Positions 1 to 9,066 are shown, numbered from the stretch's first letter. The stretch: DNA of 64,000 nucleotides from Celerinatantimonas sp046054195 (GCF_046054195.1 NZ_JBEQCS010000021.1:14980-78979); one strand, 5' to 3'. The notes: generated by a model from the letters alone, not told the origin. Program-made: numbers and translations.

Positions 1-1
1 T

Positions 2-2008
2 TCGGGCGGCGTATCGAATGTGTCATTTTCCTTTCGTGGTAATAATCCTGTTCGCGAGGCGATTCACGCTGTGTTTCTTTACCATGCGATTGCTAATGGC
101 ATGGATATGGGAATTGTTAATGCGGGACAGCTGGCAATTTACGAAGATATTCCTTTAGAGCTTCGCGAAAAAGTTGAGGCGGTGATCCTCAACACCCATT
201 CAGGAGCCACCGATGAGCTATTAGAAATTGCTCAAAACTATCGCGGTGATGGACAGGCAAAAGAAGCTGACCCAAGAGAGCTAGAATGGCGAAGCTGGCC
301 AGTGAATAAGCGCTTAGAACACGCGTTAGTCAAAGGCATTACTGAATTTATTGAAGAGGATACCGAAGCTGCGCGCCAGCAAGCCGAGCGCCCATTACAT
401 GTCATCGAGGGGCCTTTGATGGATGGCATGAATGTGGTGGGCGATCTGTTTGGCGCCGGTAAGATGTTCTTGCCGCAGGTGGTCAAATCAGCGCGAGTGA
501 TGAAACGTGCGGTTGCTTACCTTAATCCGTTTATTGAAGCTGAAAAATCGAGCGATCAAAAATCAAACGGTAAAATCGTCATGGCGACAGTCAAAGGCGA
601 TGTGCACGATATTGGGAAAAATATCGTTGGCGTGGTGTTGCAGTGTAATAATTTTGAAGTGATTGATCTGGGCGTGATGGTGCCATGCGAAAAGATTTTG
701 CAGGTCGCCAAAGATGAACAGGCCGATATGATTGGTTTGTCTGGTTTAATTACGCCATCTTTAGATGAAATGGTGCATGTTGCCAAAGAGATGGAGCGTC
801 AGGGGTTTGATCTTCCGCTGCTTATTGGTGGTGCAACGACATCTAAAGCGCATACCGCGGTTAAGATTGAGCAAAATTACTCTCATCCTGTTGTGTATGT
901 TTCTAATGCCTCAAGAGCTGTAGGCGTATGTCAGAACCTGCTTTCAACCACGCTGAAAGCTGATTTTGTAAAACGCTTAGCGCAAGAGTATGAGGTGGTG
1001 CGCGAGCAACATGCTAGAAAACGACCTCGAAGTGCACCAGTGACCTTGCAACAGGCGCGCGACAACGCGTTCGTAACTGACTGGCAAAATTATCGACCGA
1101 GTGTTCCCAAAAAACTCGGGGTGCAAGTATTTGATAAAGTTCCGATCGCCACCTTGCGCGAGTATATCGATTGGACCCCCTTTTTTATGACATGGTCGCT
1201 GGCTGGTAAATATCCGCGTATCTTAACCGATGACGTGGTAGGTGAGCAGGCGCAAGCACTATTTGCCGATGCAAATGCGATGCTCGATTCTCTTGAGCGT
1301 CAGCCTAACATGCAGGTTCGTGGTGTCCTTGGTCTCTTTGCGGCCAACCGGGTCGGTGACGATATCGAAATTTATACCGATGAGAGTCGTACAACCCTGT
1401 TGGGGGTTAGCCATCAACTGCGTCAACAAAGTGAAAAACCCAAAGCCAGTAACTATTCATTAGCTGATTTTATCGCGCCGAAAAGCTCTGGGGTTGCCGA
1501 TTATATCGGGGCATTTGCGGTTACTGGTGGCATTGGGGAAGATGAATGGGCGGATAGCTTTAAAGCCAACGGCGATGATTACAACGCGATTATGGTCAAA
1601 GCGGTTGCAGATCGCCTTGCCGAAGCCTTTGCTGAATATCTGCATTCGCAGGTGCGCCGTGAACATTGGGGATATAGTCCGGATGAATCACTGAGCAATG
1701 AAGAGTTGATTCGCGAGCGCTATCAGGGGATCCGTCCCGCGCCGGGTTATCCTGCTTGTCCTGAACACACCGAGAAACGCCTGATTTGGCAGTTGTTAGA
1801 TGTGCAAAAACGCATTGGCATGAAACTGACCGACAGTTATGCGATGTGGCCCGGTGCTTCGGTATCGGGTTGGTATTTCAGCCATCCTCAATCGCGTTAT
1901 TTTGCGGTGGCAAAAATTCAGCATGACCAGCTGGAAGACTATGCTAAACGCGCCAAAATGACGATCGAGGAAGCTTCGCGCTGGTTAGCGCCAAACCTGG
2001 ATGATTAG
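2..2008 (+). CDS. metH: Cobalamin-dependent methionine synthase, C-terminal part (partial)
   Basis: This enzyme transfers a methyl group from methyltetrahydrofolate to homocysteine through methylcobalamin in the cytoplasm. The reading frame is open from base 2, and its first residues (SGGVSNVSFSFRGN) match the interior of MetH, so the GTG at 20 is not a start: the gene is cut by the window edge. About 668 of roughly 1,230 residues are present. Visible parts are the end of the pterin domain, the B12-cap domain, the cobalamin domain with DVHDIG (axial His codon at 605) plus SGLITPS and GGATTSKAHT, and the C-terminal AdoMet-dependent reactivation domain with RPAPGYPACPEH. The homocysteine-binding zinc domain lies off the window. 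Identity is certain. Confidence 0.97.
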   Translation, partial: SGGVSNVSFSFRGNNPVREAIHAVFLYHAIANGMDMGIVNAGQLAIYEDIPLELREKVEAVILNTHSGATDELLEIAQNYRGDGQAKEADPRELEWRSWPVNKRLEHALVKGITEFIEEDTEAARQQAERPLHVIEGPLMDGMNVVGDLFGAGKMFLPQVVKSARVMKRAVAYLNPFIEAEKSSDQKSNGKIVMATVKGDVHDIGKNIVGVVLQCNNFEVIDLGVMVPCEKILQVAKDEQADMIGLSGLITPSLDEMVHVAKEMERQGFDLPLLIGGATTSKAHTAVKIEQNYSHPVVYVSNASRAVGVCQNLLSTTLKADFVKRLAQEYEVVREQHARKRPRSAPVTLQQARDNAFVTDWQNYRPSVPKKLGVQVFDKVPIATLREYIDWTPFFMTWSLAGKYPRILTDDVVGEQAQALFADANAMLDSLERQPNMQVRGVLGLFAANRVGDDIEIYTDESRTTLLGVSHQLRQQSEKPKASNYSLADFIAPKSSGVADYIGAFAVTGGIGEDEWADSFKANGDDYNAIMVKAVADRLAEAFAEYLHSQVRREHWGYSPDESLSNEELIRERYQGIRPAPGYPACPEHTEKRLIWQLLDVQKRIGMKLTDSYAMWPGASVSGWYFSHPQSRYFAVAKIQHDQLEDYAKRAKMTIEEASRWLAPNLDD

Positions 2009-2095
2009 TGAAAATGGTGATAGTTCAAATATTTCGAACACAATGGTCAATATAATCACATATATTCGAACATAAAGCCGTGGTACCATTTTCAC
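2008..2095. promoter_or_regulatory. Repeat-rich promoter region of azoR
   Basis: The metH-azoR gap contains an 11-bp perfect inverted repeat, GTGAAAATGGT at 2008-2018 and ACCATTTTCAC at 2085-2095. Between the arms lie two copies of TTCGAACA (2033-2040 and 2065-2072, 32 bp apart), a GTTC-N9-GAAC dyad at 2023-2039 and a -10-like TATAAT at 2051-2056. No convincing -35 box is visible. The layout suggests an operator for a repressor or redox sensor of azoR. That role is inference; the repeats are directly seen. Confidence 0.45.
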
Positions 2096-2119
2096 ATCAT
2101 AAAAAAGGAGATCAAAAAG

Positions 2120-2707
2120 ATGGCAAAGATTTTAGCGCTCAAATCAAGTGTACTTGGTGAATACTCTCAGTCTTCAAAATTGGTTGATGAATTTCTTTCT
2201 CAGCACAAAGATGATGAAGTGATCGTTCGTGACTTGGCTGCTAATCCTGTTCCTGTTCTGGACGGTGAATTAGTCGGTATGCTGCGTCCTTCTGGTGAGT
2301 TGAGTGCTCGTCAGCAGGAAGCTAAAGAGCTTTCTGACACACTGATTAAAGAAGCCAAAGAAGCTGACCTGTTGGTACTGGCTGCTCCAATGTACAACTT
2401 TGCTATTCCTACTCAGCTAAAAACTTGGTTTGATTTCGTAGCGCGTGCTGGCGAAACTTTCAAATACACTGAATCTGGTGCGGTTGGTTTGATTGAAAAC
2501 ACCAAAGCATTGATCGTAACTACTCGTGGTGGTATCCACCAAGAAGGCGGTAGCGATTTCGAAATTCCTTATCTGAAAACTCTGTTGGGCTTTTTGGGTA
2601 TCAGCGAAGTTGAAGTCGTTTATGCACAAGGTCTGGCAATGGGTGAAGAAGTTGCTAAACCACAGTTAGACGAAGCAGTTGCTAAACTGAGCAGCTATCA
2701 GATCTAA
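2120..2707 (+). CDS. azoR: FMN-dependent NADH:quinone oxidoreductase / azoreductase
   Basis: This 195-residue flavodoxin-fold enzyme reduces quinones and azo compounds with NADH and FMN, and in E. coli it protects against thiol-reactive electrophiles. The family hallmarks are present: N-terminal KILALKSSVLGEYSQS (phosphate-binding loop), RDLAANPVPVLDGELVG, the FMN-contacting APMYNFAIPTQLK near residue 95, and TTRGGIHQEGG near 135. Length is close to E. coli AzoR (201). A strong AAAAAAGGAGATC ribosome-binding site precedes the ATG. It is a single gene with its own operator-like leader and a strong terminator, so it is probably monocistronic. Confidence 0.95.
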   Translation: MAKILALKSSVLGEYSQSSKLVDEFLSQHKDDEVIVRDLAANPVPVLDGELVGMLRPSGELSARQQEAKELSDTLIKEAKEADLLVLAAPMYNFAIPTQLKTWFDFVARAGETFKYTESGAVGLIENTKALIVTTRGGIHQEGGSDFEIPYLKTLLGFLGISEVEVVYAQGLAMGEEVAKPQLDEAVAKLSSYQI

Positions 2708-2724
2708 GCTGATAATCGTTGATT

Positions 2725-2751
2725 AAAAAAGGCTGCGTTGCAGCCTTTTTT
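2725..2751. terminator. Bidirectional rho-independent terminator between azoR and yheS
   Basis: The stem GGCTGC/GCAGCC with a GTT loop is flanked by an A-run on the left and a T-run on the right. It can therefore stop transcription of azoR on the plus strand and of yheS, which ends at 2775 on the minus strand. Confidence 0.9.
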
Positions 2752-2774
2752 ATTGTTAAGATTCACTTTTTTGT

Positions 2775-4688
2775 TTAATCGCTCATCTGTTGAGCTTGTT
2801 CTTTGAGCTCTTCAAGACGCGTCTCACAGTCAAGCCAAGCCTCTTCAGCTTGCTCGAGCTGCGCTCTAACGGTTGCTTGCTGTTTTATCAACGTATCTAA
2901 CTGCGATTTTTGACCTGCTTCATATAAGCTTGTATCACTCATCTTGGTTTCAATCTCATGAAGCTGCGCCGTTAATTTTTCTGTCTGCTTTTCGAGTTTT
3001 TCCAGCTCTTTGCGAAGTGGCTGTGTCTTTTTGCGAAACTCTGCCTGCAAGCGCTTTTGCTCCTGTCTTGCGTTTTGTGAGTTTAACGCTTGCGGTTTAT
3101 TTGGCGTATTACTACCTTGATTTTGGGCTTTGAGCCACGCTTGATATTCATCTAAATCACCTTTAAAGGCATGCACACTACCATTGTCGACCAGATAAAA
3201 CTCGTCACAACTGGCGCGCAATAAAGCTCGGTCATGCGATACTAAGACCATCGCGCCTTCAAAGCTTTGCAGGGCAATGGTGAGCGCATGGCGCATATCT
3301 AAATCTAGATGGTTGGTCGGTTCATCGAGTAACAACAGATTGGGTCGCTGATAGACGATCATCGCCAGAACCAATCGAGCTTTTTCACCACCACTAAACG
3401 GTGCGACTTTCGCTAGCGCCTGGTCGCCAATAAAACCGAAGCTCCCCAAATAATTACGTAGTTGCTGCTCAGTTTGATCAGGGGCTAAACGGCGCATGTG
3501 ATCAAGGGGTGAATCATCAACGCGAAGCGTCTCTAACTGATGCTGTGCAAAATAGCCAATTTTGACGTTCGCATTCAGATCTAGCACGCCTGAGAGCGGT
3601 GTTAAATCGCCACTTAATAATTTAATAAATGTGGATTTACCCGCGCCATTTCGGCCAAGCAGACCAATGCGGCTGCCGGGCACGAGGTTAAACTGGATTT
3701 CACTGAGCACGGTTTTATCTTGATAGCCTGCGCTGACCTTTTCCATCTGCAATAGAGGCATTGGCAGTGTATCTGGCGGCTGAAATTCAAAATTAAATTC
3801 TGAGTCGACGTGCGCGGGCCCAACTAGTTCCATTTTTTCTAATGCTTTTAAACGGCTCTGCGCTTGCTTGGCTTTGGTTGCTTTATAGCGAAATCTGTCC
3901 ACATATTTTTGCAGGTGATCGCGCTGTTTAAGCTGTTTCTCATGTAACGCCTGTTGCTGCGCAAGTTTAGTGGCTCTTTGGCGTTCGAAGCTTGAATAGT
4001 TCCCGGTGTATTCATTAAATTTAGCGTTCTCAATATGAATGATACGCTCGGTGGTCTGATCTAGAAAATCGCGGTCATGAGAGATGATAATTAAGGTGCC
4101 TTGATAACGTCCCAGCCACTGTTCTAGCCAAACGACAGTGTTGATATCGAGATGGTTGGTCGGTTCATCAAGCAGTAATAGATCGCTGCGGCACAATAGT
4201 GCCTGAGCTAAGTTTAATCGCATCCGCCAACCGCCCGAGAAACTAGCAACGCTCTGTTGCTGCGCAGGTTCATCAAATCCCAAACCTGCTAGTAGGGTCG
4301 CCGCTCGCGCTTGAATTTGATAGCCCCCGATGGCATCTAATTGCCCGTGTAATGTCGCGATTGCCAGACCATCGTGATTTGCTTCAGCTTCGCTAAGCTT
4401 GGCCATCACTTGTCGATATTCCAGATCGCCATCAATGACATAGTCGATAGCGGAGCACTCAAGTGCGGGCGTGTTTTGCGCAACACTTGCAATTTGCCAG
4501 TTTGCTGGAAAGTCGAGCTCACCGCTATCGAGAGTTAATTCACCTTTTAACAGGCTAAATAAAGATGATTTGCCGCAGCCATTTTTGCCGACTAAGCCGA
4601 CTGATTGACCTGGATGGATGGTCAGTGATGCTTTGTCTAGCAGGACTTTGATGCCGCGCTGCAGACTAATTTGTTGAGCTGTGATCAT
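2775..4688 (-). CDS. yheS: ABC-F family ATPase YheS
   Basis: This 637-residue protein (same length as E. coli YheS) has two ABC ATPase domains and no membrane segments. ABC-F proteins act on the ribosome, where YheS is linked to relief of stalled translation. Domain 1 has Walker A GLVGKNGCGKSS at about 31-42, signature FSGGWRMRLNLAQAL and LLLLDEPTNHLD. A charged inter-domain linker with KATKAKQAQSR follows, then domain 2 with GLLGRNGAGKST, FSGGEKARLVLA and a second DEPTNHLD. The C-terminal 110 residues form a Gln/Glu/Lys-rich coiled coil. It is divergent from yheV, as in related genomes. Assignment to YheS rather than Uup rests on overall similarity and the neighbouring yheV. Confidence 0.94.
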   Translation of the reverse strand: MITAQQISLQRGIKVLLDKASLTIHPGQSVGLVGKNGCGKSSLFSLLKGELTLDSGELDFPANWQIASVAQNTPALECSAIDYVIDGDLEYRQVMAKLSEAEANHDGLAIATLHGQLDAIGGYQIQARAATLLAGLGFDEPAQQQSVASFSGGWRMRLNLAQALLCRSDLLLLDEPTNHLDINTVVWLEQWLGRYQGTLIIISHDRDFLDQTTERIIHIENAKFNEYTGNYSSFERQRATKLAQQQALHEKQLKQRDHLQKYVDRFRYKATKAKQAQSRLKALEKMELVGPAHVDSEFNFEFQPPDTLPMPLLQMEKVSAGYQDKTVLSEIQFNLVPGSRIGLLGRNGAGKSTFIKLLSGDLTPLSGVLDLNANVKIGYFAQHQLETLRVDDSPLDHMRRLAPDQTEQQLRNYLGSFGFIGDQALAKVAPFSGGEKARLVLAMIVYQRPNLLLLDEPTNHLDLDMRHALTIALQSFEGAMVLVSHDRALLRASCDEFYLVDNGSVHAFKGDLDEYQAWLKAQNQGSNTPNKPQALNSQNARQEQKRLQAEFRKKTQPLRKELEKLEKQTEKLTAQLHEIETKMSDTSLYEAGQKSQLDTLIKQQATVRAQLEQAEEAWLDCETRLEELKEQAQQMSD

Positions 4689-4765
4689 AGTGATAACTTA
4701 AAATGCAATAATAAGGGATCATATCTTAAAAGTGGTTGAACTGTCGAAGTTCACTAAGTAGGTTG

Positions 4766-4966
4766 ATGATGAAAAGACGATTTATCGCTGGTGCGAGCTG
4801 CCCAAAGTGCCATCAGCAAGATACATTGGCTATCGAATCAGATAGCCAAGGCCATGATAGGGTCAAATGTGTGCATTGTGGCTATCAATTTGAAGATAAA
4901 CAAAGCAAATCCCAATCTTCAACAAAACAGCCACAACAGCCATCAATTGCGCGATTTAAACTCTAA
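4766..4966 (+). CDS. yheV: YheV family putative zinc-ribbon protein
   Basis: A 66-residue protein with two CxxC pairs (CPKC and CVHC) forming a probable zinc ribbon, and the family opening MKRRFIAGASCPKC. Its function is unknown. The frame is open back to a TTG at 4736, but ATG 4766 (or 4769) is preferred because AAGTAGG lies just upstream and the resulting length equals E. coli YheV. The C-terminal tail is Ser/Gln-rich. Its last four bases overlap the convergent acetyltransferase gene. Confidence 0.85.
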   Translation: MMKRRFIAGASCPKCHQQDTLAIESDSQGHDRVKCVHCGYQFEDKQSKSQSSTKQPQQPSIARFKL

Positions 4967-5463
4967 TCGAGCCGTTTCCCTAAGATGGCTAGGTTGCGCA
5001 ATGTGTCATCAAGCTTGGCAATTTTTGGTAATTCGCCCCACAGTTGGTAACCATGATGTTCAAATAACTTCATGCTGGGGATATTGTGACTAAAAATAAA
5101 CCCAAGTAAAACATTAATGTTTTGTGTTTTGGCCAGTGTTTCAGCGTCATCTAAGAGTCGTTTGCCCAAACCGTGCCCTCGGCAACTTTCTGCCAGATAA
5201 ATACTCAGCTCGCGGGTTTGCTGATACGCAGGGCGGCCATAAAAGGCGCTAAAACTAAACCACGCAATGATTTCACCGTGGCTAATTGCAACCTGAACCG
5301 GGTGGCCAATGCGTTGATGTTCCTCAAGCCAACCAGCACGGTCGGCGAGCGTAATCGGTTCCATATCGGCAGTCACCTGTCGAGATGCAATCGTTGAGTT
5401 ATAAATGGCAACAATCGCTTCAAGATCCTCTGTTGTCGCGCTGCGTAATTGATAGTCCATCAT
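4963..5463 (-). CDS. GNAT acetyltransferase, phosphinothricin/methionine-sulfoximine type
   Basis: A 166-residue single-domain GNAT protein. The acetyl-CoA pyrophosphate-binding motif RGHGLGKRLL sits at about 95-104, and FIFSHNIPSMKLFEHHGY near the end is typical of the YncA/MddA/Pat group. That group N-acetylates small amino-acid analogues such as methionine sulfoximine or phosphinothricin; the actual substrate here is unknown. The frame could begin at TTG 5466, but ATG 5463 or 5460 is more likely. It converges on yheV with a 4-bp overlap. Confidence 0.85.
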   Translation of the reverse strand: MMDYQLRSATTEDLEAIVAIYNSTIASRQVTADMEPITLADRAGWLEEHQRIGHPVQVAISHGEIIAWFSFSAFYGRPAYQQTRELSIYLAESCRGHGLGKRLLDDAETLAKTQNINVLLGFIFSHNIPSMKLFEHHGYQLWGELPKIAKLDDTLRNLAILGKRLD

Positions 5464-5480
5464 CAAAACTTCTCTTATCT

Positions 5481-5696
5481 TTAATAATGTGGCGGTGGCG
5501 TTTCCTCAGATTGAGATGCAATCTGGGAGGGTTGAAATTGCTGAATTTTATCACTGAGTAATTTTACTTGGCGAGTTAATTTATCGATTTGCCACTGCTG
5601 ATTGGTAATCGCGTCATTAAGCTGGGCAATGGTATCTTCCTGAAACGTCAGCTGACTTTCCAGTTGTTCAATGTGTTCTTGTAATTCAGATGTCAT
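5481..5696 (-). CDS. slyX: SlyX family protein
   Basis: A 71-residue, almost wholly coiled-coil protein of unknown function. The diagnostic features are the heptad-rich LESQLTFQEDTIAQLNDAI region and the invariant C-terminus SQSEETPPPHY. The ATG at 5696 gives the usual family length; the longer frame beginning at 5750 would lie inside the upstream gene. The start is only four bases after the stop codon of the WD40 lipoprotein gene, so the two are almost certainly co-transcribed and translationally coupled. Confidence 0.93.
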   Translation of the reverse strand: MTSELQEHIEQLESQLTFQEDTIAQLNDAITNQQWQIDKLTRQVKLLSDKIQQFQPSQIASQSEETPPPHY

Positions 5697-5700
5697 CAGA

Positions 5701-6705
5701 TTATTCGTTATGTACAGACCAATATTCAACCAAGCCACTTGAGCTTGCACTTATCACCTGTCCATTGTCATCGATTGTGGCGTCATATACAACCGCGCTG
5801 GCAGGGCGGCGCTTGGTATTAAGGCCAACTTTCCACTGCTCAAGTAACTGACCTGTTTTAACATCCCACAGCCGCAGTTTGCGATTCGCTGAGCCTGTTA
5901 ACAGCCACTGGTCATGGTTGACAAAACGCGCTGAGCTAAAAATCTCTTGGCGAGTGTGAATGGCTAATTTGCTTAACAATTGACCTTGAACAATGGTGTA
6001 GATCTTAGCTTGATTATGACTTCCTGCGACAAAGATATATTTTCCATCTGGTGTCATGGCAATTTGCGTGATGCGACTATTCATGTGGACTTTGGTGATG
6101 ATTTGGGCGCTTTGTGTATTCCATAAAATCGCATCTCCGCCATTACCTGCGCTAAACGCATAGCGGCCATTGGCCGATAGTCGCACGATATTAATTGCTT
6201 GCGTATGGCCTAAAAATTCCAGCCTGCGGCCTGTTCTAAGATTAATAAACACGACCTTGGCATTTTCTAACCCCACCACGACGTTTTGGCCGTTAGCTGA
6301 TAGCGCAATATCGCGAATGACCGATTGGCCGATAGAATAAAAACCCAATGATTGGCCGGTTTGCGTTGACCAAATCGCAAAATCATGGCGCGATGCGCTG
6401 ATCGCATAGCGATGTTCGGGGGAGAATTTAACTAAGAAAACGTTATTTTGTGATTGTTGCTGCCAGCGAAACTTAATTTGAGCATTAGGGGTAAGCTGCC
6501 AAAGCGTTACATCATCGCTAGCGCTAGACATTAAACTTAATGAACCATCCCGGCTTAGAGCCGCCGCAAAAACTCCATCACGCTCTTGAGTAATGGTTTT
6601 ACTCGCCTCTGTTTTAGGCGTGCAACCAGCCAAAAGCGCTATTAGTAGTAAAATAGCCCCGAAATAGCTGCGTCTTACGTAAATTTGTGTGAAATAAATG
6701 TTCAT
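5701..6705 (-). CDS. WD40-repeat lipoprotein
   Basis: A 334-residue exported lipoprotein. The N-terminus has basic residues, a hydrophobic stretch ending in LLIALLAGC (Cys at about 28, signal peptidase II site), then a series of WD40-like blades containing segments such as DVTLWQLT, DFAIWSTQTG, DAILWNTQSA and KLRLWDVKTG. A six- or seven-bladed propeller facing the periplasm is likely. No enzyme motif is visible; a scaffold role is inference. It is divergent from fkpA and directly upstream of slyX. The same position is occupied by a WD40 protein in Shewanella-like genomes. The function is unknown. Confidence 0.85.
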   Translation of the reverse strand: MNIYFTQIYVRRSYFGAILLLIALLAGCTPKTEASKTITQERDGVFAAALSRDGSLSLMSSASDDVTLWQLTPNAQIKFRWQQQSQNNVFLVKFSPEHRYAISASRHDFAIWSTQTGQSLGFYSIGQSVIRDIALSANGQNVVVGLENAKVVFINLRTGRRLEFLGHTQAINIVRLSANGRYAFSAGNGGDAILWNTQSAQIITKVHMNSRITQIAMTPDGKYIFVAGSHNQAKIYTIVQGQLLSKLAIHTRQEIFSSARFVNHDQWLLTGSANRKLRLWDVKTGQLLEQWKVGLNTKRRPASAVVYDATIDDNGQVISASSSGLVEYWSVHNE

Positions 6706-6848
6706 ATCTTTCTACATGGCTCGATAGACGCTAGTATAGACGGCTCATTGAAGAATCAGTAGATTAAGTATATCGGCTATTGTGTATAGAAATGAAGCCA
6801 TTCTATTGATTATGATTGATAAATCTTAAGGTCTGGAGAGTTCATCTC

Positions 6849-7595
6849 ATGAAAAAATATTTAGCAGTATCGCTATTAGCCAGTTCGGTCTTGTTTGCAA
6901 CGGCTCAGGCGAGTGCTGCCACCGAGCATTTCAAAACAGAAGCACAGAAACAGGCATATGCTGTGGGCGCTTCTATGGCTCGCTATTTGGATAAATCACT
7001 GCAGCAGCAAGAAAAAATTGGTGTCAAACTCGATCGCAATATGATCATCGAAGGTATGAAAGATGGTCTCAATGGTAAAGTTAAGCTTTCTGATAAAGAA
7101 ATTCGCGCTGCTTTAACTGATATGAGTAAAGATTTGGCCGCCAAAGCGAAGAAAAAAGCAACTGACGATGCTGCGAAAGCGAAAGTCGAAGGAGCGAAAT
7201 TTCTTAAAGAGAACGCTAAAAAACCAGGCGTAAAAACAACTAAATCAGGCTTACAGTATAAAGTTCTGAAAAAAGGAACTGGCGCTCAGCCTAAAGCCTC
7301 TGACATTGTCACGGTCAATTATAAAGGTTCATTAATTGATGGTACGGTCTTTGATAGCTCTGCTAAACATCACCAACCTGCCACATTTAAATTAGATCAG
7401 GTTATTCCTGGTTGGACTGAAGGCGTGCAGCTGATGCATCAGGGCGGTAAATATCGCTTCTATATTCCAGCAAAACTGGCTTATGGTGAACATGCTACAG
7501 GTGCTATTCCAGGTAACTCTACATTAATTTTTGATGTTGATTTACTTAAGGTTAAAGCCGCACCTAAAGAAGCATCTGACGACTCAGCTAAGTAA
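6849..7595 (+). CDS. fkpA: Periplasmic FKBP-type peptidyl-prolyl isomerase FkpA
   Basis: This 248-residue periplasmic chaperone and prolyl isomerase helps fold envelope proteins. A signal peptide (MKKYLAVSLL start, cleaved after AQASA near 23) is followed by an alpha-helical dimerisation domain to about 125, rich in Lys/Ala, and the FKBP domain at about 135-235 with TVNYKGSLIDGTVFDSS and LAYGEHATGAIPGNSTLIFDV. The chosen ATG has GGAGAG eight bases upstream; the in-frame start at 6816 would bury the signal peptide. It is divergent from the WD40 gene and slyX. Confidence 0.96.
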   Translation: MKKYLAVSLLASSVLFATAQASAATEHFKTEAQKQAYAVGASMARYLDKSLQQQEKIGVKLDRNMIIEGMKDGLNGKVKLSDKEIRAALTDMSKDLAAKAKKKATDDAAKAKVEGAKFLKENAKKPGVKTTKSGLQYKVLKKGTGAQPKASDIVTVNYKGSLIDGTVFDSSAKHHQPATFKLDQVIPGWTEGVQLMHQGGKYRFYIPAKLAYGEHATGAIPGNSTLIFDVDLLKVKAAPKEASDDSAK

Positions 7596-7643
7596 TATTA
7601 GCTCAAAAGCGATCCTAATTATCCATTGGGATCGCATTCTGAT

Positions 7644-8117
7644 TTAAGGATTGGCCTGCGCCTTCTCATCAACGACATGTTGGTAAAGCTCTGCAAGCAA
7701 TTTATCTTCGACCGTGAAGCGGTTCTCTAAGCTTTCACCGATAACACCTAATGTATCGATAAACTCATTGAGTTCGCTTAAGTCACTGATTTCTACATAT
7801 TGGTCATAAAAATCAACAATTGTTTCGGTGGTTGGAGCAAGTTGGTGGATATATCCGTGAACACGTCGGTAATCTTGGCAGTCTTCAATTATTTGGTCAA
7901 ATACGCCAAAGTGTCCGGTTGAAACATAATCGACTAAATGGTGGCAGAAGTGCTGGATCTGCTCTATTTGCGGCAACTTTTGAGCCGATTTAGGTTGTTT
8001 TTGCCCGACCAGCTGGCAATATTCAACAATCAGTTGGCTTCGTGCGGCAAGCCAGTTATCGATAACTTGACTTGCGCCCCCCCAACGTTGTTGAGCTTGG
8101 GCTACTCGTGTAAGCAT
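7644..8117 (-). CDS. rsd: Sigma-70 antagonist Rsd
   Basis: A 157-residue Rsd/AlgQ family protein that binds region 4 of the housekeeping sigma factor in stationary phase (and HPr in E. coli). The family pattern is seen in VIDNWLAARSQLIVEYCQLVGQK, the HFCHHLVDYVSTGHFGVF block near 60, and FVDTLGVIGESLE-like helix before ENRFTVEDKLL near the C-terminus. Length matches E. coli Rsd (158). It is divergent from nudC, exactly the E. coli arrangement, which supports the call. Confidence 0.92.
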   Translation of the reverse strand: MLTRVAQAQQRWGGASQVIDNWLAARSQLIVEYCQLVGQKQPKSAQKLPQIEQIQHFCHHLVDYVSTGHFGVFDQIIEDCQDYRRVHGYIHQLAPTTETIVDFYDQYVEISDLSELNEFIDTLGVIGESLENRFTVEDKLLAELYQHVVDEKAQANP

Positions 8118-8226
8118 TGTGACCTCCGGCCTCTAAGTGATACAAAGGACTATCTTAATTTAACTTTGGTTGAACGAATGGATTTGATCAAGTTTCCAGC
8201 GCAAAGATCGTAAAATAAGGAATTAT

Positions 8227-9051
8227 ATGTCTGTTTCTCATCCGAATCGTCAGTCATTAGCTGGCTGGTGGTTTTTTACCTCACAAGACAAAATATTGTG
8301 TGTGCCGCAAGGTCAGCGTATTCCGTTTGGTCAAATCGACGATCTTCCTGTGGCGGAATCTTGGCTCACTCAAGCTGAGTATTTTAATGACTATATGGGA
8401 GAGCCTTGTTATCGATTAGCCTTAGATGAGCCGATTGATCTAGGCTTAGGTGAATGGATAACCCTTTATCAGCTGGTGAGTGATTTAGACGAGGCTTTGT
8501 TTTTGCTCGCAGGTCAAGCGATGCAACAGGCATTGTTTTTAAAAACCCATCAGTTTTGTGGCCAGTGCGGCCAACCGATGGCGCGTGTTGAGTGGGAATT
8601 TGCCATGCAGTGCGAGCACTGTGGGTTTCGCGCTTATCCGCGTATTTCGCCTTGTATTATTGTGGCCATTCGTAAAGAAAATTCCATCTTGTTGGCTTGC
8701 CATAAACGGCATGTCAAAAAAGATAATCCGATTTATACCGCGGTTGCAGGGTTTGTTGAAACAGGTGAAACCCTTGAGCATTGCGTTCAACGTGAGGCGT
8801 TTGAAGAGACGGGGATTCATGTCGATAACATTCGTTATGCTGGCAGTCAGCCGTGGCCATTTCCTCATTCATTGATGATGGCTTTTTTAGCTGATTATCA
8901 ATCGGGTGAGATTAAAGTTCAGCGCAGTGAACTGGTGGATGCAAATTGGTTTGAGATTACCAACCTGCCGCAATTACCAAAACATGGCACGATTGCCCGT
9001 AAAATTATCGATACGTTGGTTAGCAACATCTCACAAGAGCTAAAAGGGTAA
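8227..9051 (+). CDS. nudC: NAD-capped RNA hydrolase / NADH pyrophosphatase NudC
   Basis: This 274-residue Nudix enzyme hydrolyses NADH and removes NAD caps from RNA. It has a zinc ribbon with Cys pairs at about 111/114 and 129/132, a Nudix box GFVETGE...REAFEETGI at about 175-197, and the NADH-pyrophosphatase signature SQPWPFPHS at about 207-215. It is slightly longer than E. coli NudC (257). It heads the nudC-hemE block and is divergent from rsd. Confidence 0.96.
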   Translation: MSVSHPNRQSLAGWWFFTSQDKILCVPQGQRIPFGQIDDLPVAESWLTQAEYFNDYMGEPCYRLALDEPIDLGLGEWITLYQLVSDLDEALFLLAGQAMQQALFLKTHQFCGQCGQPMARVEWEFAMQCEHCGFRAYPRISPCIIVAIRKENSILLACHKRHVKKDNPIYTAVAGFVETGETLEHCVQREAFEETGIHVDNIRYAGSQPWPFPHSLMMAFLADYQSGEIKVQRSELVDANWFEITNLPQLPKHGTIARKIIDTLVSNISQELKG

Positions 9052-9066
9052 TCGAAGAGGGGGACT

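Noticed and set aside
20..22. GTG apparent start of the first gene
   Set aside because: The frame is open upstream to the window edge and the preceding residues match MetH, so this is an internal valine.
7609..7635. GCGATCC/GGATCGC hairpin between fkpA and rsd
   Set aside because: Seven-base stem with a 13-base loop and no T-run; too weak to call as a terminator.
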